Of a stretch of 64,000 nt of DNA, positions 59,793 to 64,000 are shown one piece after another; the stretch's first letter is position 1; each line of letters opens with the position of its first letter. Source of the stretch: Pseudomonas frederiksbergensis. Its GTDB lineage: Bacteria > Pseudomonadota > Gammaproteobacteria > Pseudomonadales > Pseudomonadaceae. The stretch covers positions 3,261,501 to 3,325,500 of the forward strand of contig NZ_FNTF01000002.1 of assembly GCF_900105495.1 (NCBI RefSeq), in the 5' to 3' direction. A model generated the notes under the pieces. That model searched no databases and was not told the DNA's origin. It worked only from the letters and a program-made list of their open reading frames with translations. A program made the translations under genes and the position numbers.

Positions 59793-60514
59793 AGAGCCAT
59801 CTCAACCTGCATTTCCCGTCGCCAAATTGGTGAACTATTGTGCGACTCGATCCGGTCGGCGATGACGTTGGCGCGTTGACCGGCGGTTGGCGGGGCGTAC
59901 ATACCGAACCGGCTGATGCTGCCTCCGTTCACTGCGGCGTTTGTCGAGTCGGCTGAAGTGAAGGGCAGGTTTTGGAAGATTGCTGGGTCGAGCATGCGCA
60001 GGCCGTGAAGGCGGCACGTTGGCCTCCCGTGTTCGTCGCAGATTGCATCCATCGCCGCGCCGATTCGTTTCCACCATGACGCTGTGTCTGGGCTTGCCCA
60101 CTGACCGGAACTGCCGATAGCCACTGTTGGCCATTTACTCGCCAGCCGCTGCAACCTATCAAGCGTTTCATGAAGGTGCCAGACCGGGACACCTCGTAAT
60201 TCCTCGGGCCAGGCCGCGATAAGCGTGTCGTTCGCAAACTCGTCACCGTCGATCACGTCCGGGATGAGTGCCCAGTCGAAACCGGGATGCCGGTGCCACT
60301 GCTCAACCCAGCGGGTATATCCGTCGACGTCAAGGGTGCCGCCTTTCTTCCAGACTGAAAACGCGCCGTTGTCGAAGACAAATGACTGACAGACGTCGGC
60401 GACAATGCCCATGTCGTCCTTGCGTGGAAACGGCACCAGCGCATGCCGGCCGCCGAGGAAGCGGGCACCGTCCTGACGAGTCCCGCCGATCGGGGTTCCA
60501 TGATAGTGAATCAT
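59789..60514 (-). CDS. TGT-fold-like phage protein (possible DpdA relative)
   Basis: 241 residues with alternating beta/alpha segments suggesting a TIM barrel: VFDNGAFSVWKKGGTLD, DWALIPDVIDGD, GVPVWHLHETLDRLQ, VAIGSSGQWASPDT, RLHGLRMLDP and FTSADSTNAA. The Asp in IPDVID and the SADSTNAA strand match the layout of tRNA-guanine transglycosylase relatives, including phage DpdA enzymes that put 7-deazaguanines into DNA. CDEHGRPTCRLH could be a zinc site but differs from the usual Cys/His set. AGGA precedes the ATG. Assignment is by pattern only. Confidence 0.5.
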   Translation of the reverse strand: MIHYHGTPIGGTRQDGARFLGGRHALVPFPRKDDMGIVADVCQSFVFDNGAFSVWKKGGTLDVDGYTRWVEQWHRHPGFDWALIPDVIDGDEFANDTLIAAWPEELRGVPVWHLHETLDRLQRLASKWPTVAIGSSGQWASPDTASWWKRIGAAMDAICDEHGRPTCRLHGLRMLDPAIFQNLPFTSADSTNAAVNGGSISRFGMYAPPTAGQRANVIADRIESHNSSPIWRREMQVEMAL

Positions 60515-60624
60515 AAATATTCCTGTAGACGACTGAATCTCGACGGCATCGGGGGGCAGTTATGGCTTTCTGGGCAAAAATATGAGATTTTTCGAGTCTA
60601 TTTATCAGCGTAGGTAGCTAGTCA

Positions 60625-61443
60625 ATGAAAGTCTTTGTCAGTTGGTCTGGTCAAAGAAGCAAGGCTGTTGCTGAATTAATAAGTGATTGGATAAAGTGTG
60701 TTCTACAGGCTTCACAGCCTTGGATTTCGACGAGAGATATTGATAAGGGTGCCATTTGGTTTTCTGAGATTGCAGATCAACTAAAAGATACTGCTGCTGG
60801 GATTGTTTGTTTGACTCAAGAAAACAAAAATAAACCTTGGATACTGTTCGAAACTGGAGCACTGGCCAAAGGTCTGAGCACTAACAGAGTGTGTACATTT
60901 TTGATAGATCTTGAATCAAGCGAAATCGAAGATCCACTGGCCCAGTTTAATCATACGTTTCCTGAAAAAGTTTCAATGTGGGGACTTATCTCATCTTTGA
61001 ATACTTGCTTGGATTCTAATAAATTAGAAGAAAGAGTTCTCCGTCAAGTCTTTGATACGTACTGGCCTCAGTTTGAATCTAAGTTTCAACTGGCGCTTGA
61101 TCTTAATCCGCTAGGGGTGGAGGTCGTTCCACGATCGGAAGAAAGTATGCTTGCTGAAATTTTGGCAAATACTCGATCTCTTTCTAATAGGATCAGGGAT
61201 CTAGAGTCGAGAGTTGTGTCGTCTGAAGACCGAGTTCCAGAATTCAATTTCGATGAAAAAGCTTCTTACTTGAAAGCTTTGATAGAACAAAGTGTGCCGG
61301 TAGAAAAAATAATAAGTGTTGCAGATCAGTTGAATTTTCCTAGGGAAAATTTGGATTTGTTATTAAGAAAGTTCCGAAAGGGGACAGTCCTTAAGAGTAG
61401 TTTAAGTCATGGTGTGCAGGTTGGCCCGATAACTGCTGCCTAA
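60625..61443 (+). CDS. TIR-domain protein, probable NADase defence effector
   Basis: 272 residues. N-terminal TIR domain (about 1-145): MKVFVSWSGQRSKAVAELISDWI, then STRDIDKGAIWFSEIADQL, IVCLTQENKNKPWILFETGALAKGL with the catalytic-type Glu in LFETGAL. A short coiled coil follows (about 165-200, ILANTRSLSNRIRDLESRV) and a helical C-terminal region (about 205-265) that may oligomerise or sense. No other defence gene is fused. AT-rich and opposite to the phage operon, so it is cargo. TIR proteins of this type deplete NAD on phage infection. Confidence 0.85.
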   Translation: MKVFVSWSGQRSKAVAELISDWIKCVLQASQPWISTRDIDKGAIWFSEIADQLKDTAAGIVCLTQENKNKPWILFETGALAKGLSTNRVCTFLIDLESSEIEDPLAQFNHTFPEKVSMWGLISSLNTCLDSNKLEERVLRQVFDTYWPQFESKFQLALDLNPLGVEVVPRSEESMLAEILANTRSLSNRIRDLESRVVSSEDRVPEFNFDEKASYLKALIEQSVPVEKIISVADQLNFPRENLDLLLRKFRKGTVLKSSLSHGVQVGPITAA

Positions 61444-61461
61444 AGCTATGCATATTCAATC

Positions 61462-61593
61462 TCAACTCTCACCGTTGACGCGCAGGATATAGTAGTGGCA
61501 ATTTAGGTTGCGGTAAGTTATCACGGCGGACCGGCAATAGAGCCGGAAGACTTCCTCCGTCGGCTCCTGCTCCTGCTCCAATTTTTCGGCCAT
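61462..61593 (-). CDS. Small phage protein
   Basis: 43 residues from ATG 61593: MAEKLEQEQEPTEEVFRLY and on to NCHYYILRVNGES. GAAGAGG lies upstream. The frame stays open further upstream through RRRQTWLDIPAQELKRQA, so a longer form from a non-ATG start is possible. Function unknown. Confidence 0.5.
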   Translation of the reverse strand: MAEKLEQEQEPTEEVFRLYCRSAVITYRNLNCHYYILRVNGES

Positions 61594-61791
61594 GGCCTGC
61601 CTCTTCAATTCCTGGGCTGGTATATCCAGCCATGTCTGTCGTCGGCGCGGGCTTGCTCCAGTCAGTCACCGTCCTCCGTGACCGGATGCGACAGTGGGGT
61701 GTGGTTATGCTGCTTTTTGATGATTGCAGGCGTTGCCGATTTGGATTACACCGCTTGTTGGCAAGTCGCCATCATCAAGCAGGGAAGTAAA

Positions 61792-62046
61792 ATGGCTGTT
61801 TATACGCTCTGGAAAAAGGCTGATTCCAATGAGTATCATTTGTTCCAAGGGGAGTGGATCGCAGGGGAAGTGAATGTGAATTGCTCAGTCCCTTTCAAAT
61901 CGATATGTAAGAAAATGAACAACACTGAAGGCGGCGGCCAAGAATTTGGTTGCAAGCCCGAGGCAGAGGCTCGGATCGCTTGCGCAGCTAAAGGGCGGGC
62001 GGTCTGTGGAACATGCGTTAGTCACTTGTACACGACACCAAGCTAA
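61792..62046 (+). CDS. Small Cys-rich hypothetical protein
   Basis: 84 residues from ATG 61792 (CAGGGAAG upstream). A beta-rich first half (MAVYTLWKKADSNEYHLFQGEWIAG) then eight Cys including SICKKMN, EFGCKPEAEARIACAAKGRAVCGTCVSH. The Cys content suggests a zinc site or disulfides. Rightward, like the other cargo genes; partner unknown. Confidence 0.55.
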   Translation: MAVYTLWKKADSNEYHLFQGEWIAGEVNVNCSVPFKSICKKMNNTEGGGQEFGCKPEAEARIACAAKGRAVCGTCVSHLYTTPS

Positions 62047-62064
62047 GCGGTTACAGGCAGGCGG

Positions 62065-62361
62065 CTAATCGTCTTCTGGCGGCGCAACAAACGCGTCGAG
62101 CATTTCCGCGACACGTTTACTGACTGTTATTTCGTGTCGCGGAGTGCGCATTGCGTCTGTCGAGCCTTCGGGGCCCAGGGCGTGCGCATTGAGGATCAAG
62201 TTCTGAATAGCTTCGTTCTGCTCGCCGACTTGATGCCAGGCCATCAGGTCAGCCAACATCTTCTCGATGCCTGGACGAACCCGGTGCCTCAGCTCTTTTT
62301 CTGCGTAGATCTCGCGTTTGGCCGCAGCCAACGCCGATCGCTCACGTGCTGTCATGGCCAT
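62065..62361 (-). CDS. Phage-type hypothetical protein
   Basis: 98 residues from ATG 62361 (alternative 62355), helical: RERSALAAAKREIYAEKELRHRVRPGIEKMLADLMAWHQVGEQ. Starts 1 nt after the HNH gene stop. Not recognised. Confidence 0.6.
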   Translation of the reverse strand: MAMTARERSALAAAKREIYAEKELRHRVRPGIEKMLADLMAWHQVGEQNEAIQNLILNAHALGPEGSTDAMRTPRHEITVSKRVAEMLDAFVAPPEDD

Positions 62362-62362
62362 T

Positions 62363-63013
62363 TCAGTAGTCCACTGAGTAGAAGTCGTAATTCGGGCTCG
62401 ACCTCCAGCGCTGGCAGAAGAGGTCAGCAGGAAGCCATTTGTGACCCAGGTAGGCGATCCACTCATCCGGCTGCGTGAGCACGACACGGTTAAGCTTGTC
62501 GTTATTCATCCAGCGAGGGATCAGTTGCCAGTTATGAGCAGTGTGGAGCCCCGATACTCGCTTACCCTGCAGCGGGAGCATGTGATCAATGGCCCAGCGG
62601 ATGCCGGTTGCTTTCTCTCTGTCGGCTCGCAACAAGCAGAGTTCTCGCCAAACAAACCGGTCAAACTCTTCGTTGAAGGTGGGCGTTCTCTGCTTTTGCG
62701 ATGCGTATCGCTTGAGGCCGTGCTGCCTTGCCATCTCCCGACGACTAGGTATGTTGTTTCTGGCTTTCCAGTCTTCGTACTCTTCGCTGAGTCCTGGTCG
62801 AGTGCTCAGCACTTGCCGGCTCAGGCTATTTGGATCGTTTTTGTAGAGAACCTTGCAGTAAGCGTCGTAGGCAGCGCCTTCTTTCTCAAGCTGCTGCTCA
62901 CGTGTCAAAGCATTCCAGAGAGCCTTTTCGGCAGCGCGGACTCGCTTTTTCTCTGTATACGTCAGCACGCGACTGACTCCATCCCACTTCGGTAGCGTTA
63001 TTTTTACTGTCAT
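62363..63013 (-). CDS. HNH-type endonuclease, phage backbone
   Basis: 216 residues. N-terminal helical part rich in Lys/Arg/Glu, then a C-terminal treble-clef nuclease: GIRWAIDHMLPLQGKRVSGLHTAHNWQLIPRWMNNDKLNR, with DH and N...H of the HNH fold. Different from the rightward EVE-HNH gene. Common in Pseudomonas prophages, role unclear. Confidence 0.75.
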   Translation of the reverse strand: MTVKITLPKWDGVSRVLTYTEKKRVRAAEKALWNALTREQQLEKEGAAYDAYCKVLYKNDPNSLSRQVLSTRPGLSEEYEDWKARNNIPSRREMARQHGLKRYASQKQRTPTFNEEFDRFVWRELCLLRADREKATGIRWAIDHMLPLQGKRVSGLHTAHNWQLIPRWMNNDKLNRVVLTQPDEWIAYLGHKWLPADLFCQRWRSSPNYDFYSVDY

Positions 63014-63095
63014 TGGCGGCCTCTATCCCTGATATCCCGCTTGGCAGTATATCCAGCCAGGTTTGTCGTTTGCGTTGTTGTGACCGGCTCTTCAT
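62898..63095 (-). CDS. Putative small protein overlapping the HNH gene
   Basis: 65 residues from ATG 63095, whose start overlaps the HTH gene stop (ATGA). Basic N-terminus MKSRSQQRKRQTWLDILPSG. The last 115 nt overlap the HNH gene in another frame, so only the first part may be real. Confidence 0.3.
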   Translation of the reverse strand: MKSRSQQRKRQTWLDILPSGISGIEAANDSKNNATEVGWSQSRADVYREKASPRCRKGSLECFDT

Positions 63096-63436
63096 CGAAA
63101 CGTCGGCTCCAGCTTCGGATAATCGATGTCGTAATCCTTGATCAACCGGTAGAGCAGCGTTGAGCTGATGCCCAGGGCTGCGCAGCATCGCGTTCGGTTC
63201 ATGCCTTTGGCTATGCAGTCCTTCACCTGGGTGACCAGCAATGCATCGGATTCAAGCGCCGTCTTGTTCGGCGCGAAAGCCTTCTTCGGGCCGGCGGTGA
63301 ACTCAATGGCGTAGCGCGCAGCAATGCCCCGAAGAACCCCCATCGTTATACTTTCTTGCTCGCATATTTCGGACCTGGTCAGTTTCTTGGCCAAGGCGCG
63401 GATCCGCGAAATCTGCTGCGACGTTTCGGATTTCAC
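63092..63436 (-). CDS. Phage helix-turn-helix protein
   Basis: 114 residues. C-terminal DNA-binding helix-turn-helix CIAKGMNRTRCCAALGISSTLLYRLIKDYDIDYP; the N-terminal half has another helical segment KLTRSEICEQESITMGVLRGIAARY. Could be an early regulator. ATGA overlaps with both neighbours. Confidence 0.7.
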   Translation of the reverse strand: MKSETSQQISRIRALAKKLTRSEICEQESITMGVLRGIAARYAIEFTAGPKKAFAPNKTALESDALLVTQVKDCIAKGMNRTRCCAALGISSTLLYRLIKDYDIDYPKLEPTFR

Positions 63437-63603
63437 CGCGGGCCGTTGGAAGTTCGGAGGCTGGCGGATAAAGACCTGAGGGGCGCATTGGACTCCGGAG
63501 CGTGGATCTCTCCGCCCATGGCCAGGAACTGCGCGACTCGGGCGGCGAGTTCGTTGGCCACCGGCTGGCGCTCGTTGATGATGTTGAGGTGGTTGCTGAT
63601 CAT
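63433..63603 (-). CDS. Small phage-type hypothetical protein
   Basis: 56 residues from ATG 63603: helical ISNHLNIINERQPVANELAARVAQFLAMGG and a basic C-terminus. Start overlaps the upstream gene stop (ATGA). Not recognised. Confidence 0.6.
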   Translation of the reverse strand: MISNHLNIINERQPVANELAARVAQFLAMGGEIHAPESNAPLRSLSASLRTSNGPR

Positions 63604-64000
63604 GCGGCCACCTTTACCAGCCTCACGCCGGCCATGCTGAACTTGGAGCCCTGATTCGCGACAAGAGCATCGAGCGCTTCCCAGTTGACAGACAGAATCG
63701 ATAGAGGGGCCTGGCCGCAAGCCACGGCTTTGACCAGCACCTCAAGATCGAAGACCTCGGCCTGCATATTCACCGCTGGTGCCGTCACAGGTTTGGATGC
63801 CGCCTGATGCATTGTTGGCGCTGCTCTTACTGGCGCGGGTGTCACTACAGGTGCAGTTTCAACAACAGGCGCGACGGCCAATTTGGCCTTTTCATCGTCG
63901 GCGATCCGCTGCAGCTCTTCCTCACGAATTTGCTTCCGAGTGGCTTCGGCTTTCTCTTCCTCGGCTTTCTCATGCTCCGATATCCGAAATTTGATCAGCG
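63600..64000 (-). CDS. Phage protein, C-terminal part (cut by the window edge)
   Basis: The frame is open to the right edge, so the start lies outside. About 132 residues are visible: a charged coiled coil (EKAEEEKAEATRKQIREEE), a Pro/Val/Ala-rich linker and a compact C-terminus FDLEVLVKAVACGQAPLSILSVNWEALDALV. Function unknown. Confidence 0.65.
   Translation of the reverse strand, partial: LIKFRISEHEKAEEEKAEATRKQIREEELQRIADDEKAKLAVAPVVETAPVVTPAPVRAAPTMHQAASKPVTAPAVNMQAEVFDLEVLVKAVACGQAPLSILSVNWEALDALVANQGSKFSMAGVRLVKVAA

Larger units (their letters stand above)
52249..64000. mobile_element. Integrated prophage-like element, left end at tRNA-Pro, right end outside the window
   Basis: Starts at the tRNA-Pro 3' half, continues with integrase and excisionase-like genes, then a run of short leftward phage-type genes with ATGA overlaps, interrupted by rightward AT-richer cargo. 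No structural or lysis genes are in view, and the second attachment repeat cannot be seen, so whether this is a full prophage or an island is undecided. Confidence 0.85.

Overview
The window is about 64 kb of a Pseudomonas chromosome, most likely from the P. fluorescens/syringae side of the genus. Evidence is the gene order accD-folC-dedD-cvpA-purF-metZ, thrS-infC-rpmI-rplT-pheS-pheT-ihfA-merR, an rsmA/csrA gene, Pseudomonas-type REP sequences, and Pseudomonas-restricted small genes such as DUF1654. No species can be named from the sequence alone.

Layout. (1) 1-6.8 kb: housekeeping block accD (3' end), folC, dedD, cvpA, purF, metZ and an SDR gene. (2) 7.0-7.3 kb: tRNA-Val(UAC) and two identical tRNA-Asp(GUC). 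(3) 7.7-27.7 kb: a complete NIS (NRPS-independent) siderophore locus of the achromobactin type. It has an ECF sigma factor, a FecR-like anti-sigma factor and an STN-containing TonB receptor for cell-surface signalling. These are followed by acsF, acsD, acsE, an MFS exporter, acsC, acsB, acsA and the cbrABCD uptake ABC system. Two unusual tail genes are translationally coupled at the end: a FhuF-like ferric reductase and an RraA-family protein. (4) 27.7-35.3 kb: an FAD oxidoreductase, tRNA-Val(GAC), small lipoproteins and membrane proteins, rsmA/csrA, a secreted endonuclease I and a periplasmic asparaginase. (5) 35.3-42.5 kb: a ribose operon rbsBACRKD ending in an exported nucleoside hydrolase, with a clear promoter and a palindromic operator. 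(6) 42.5-44.5 kb: small genes and a cold-shock gene. (7) 44.6-52.2 kb: the translation cluster thrS to merR.

(8) 52.25 kb to the end: an integrated element (prophage-like) in tRNA-Pro(GGG), running past the window edge. Its backbone is a leftward array of small, mostly ATGA-coupled phage genes: integrase, an excisionase-like gene overlapping it, a zinc-ribbon protein, a DUF4406 protein, a TGT-fold-like protein, an HNH protein and an HTH protein. Interrupting that array are rightward, visibly AT-richer cargo genes. These are two membrane-anchored unknowns, a DUF7662 gene running into an EVE/PUA-like plus HNH endonuclease, a TIR-domain protein and a small Cys-rich protein. They look like phage-defence cargo. 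The DUF7662/HNH junction carries an in-frame A AAA AAC slippery heptamer followed at 9 nt by a hairpin, exactly in the -1 register needed to join the two frames.

Working together, the siderophore locus makes, exports, senses, imports and probably reduces a citrate/2-oxoglutarate siderophore. The rbs operon scavenges ribose, including from extracellular nucleosides. The prophage right end and attachment repeat are outside the window, so its completeness cannot be judged.
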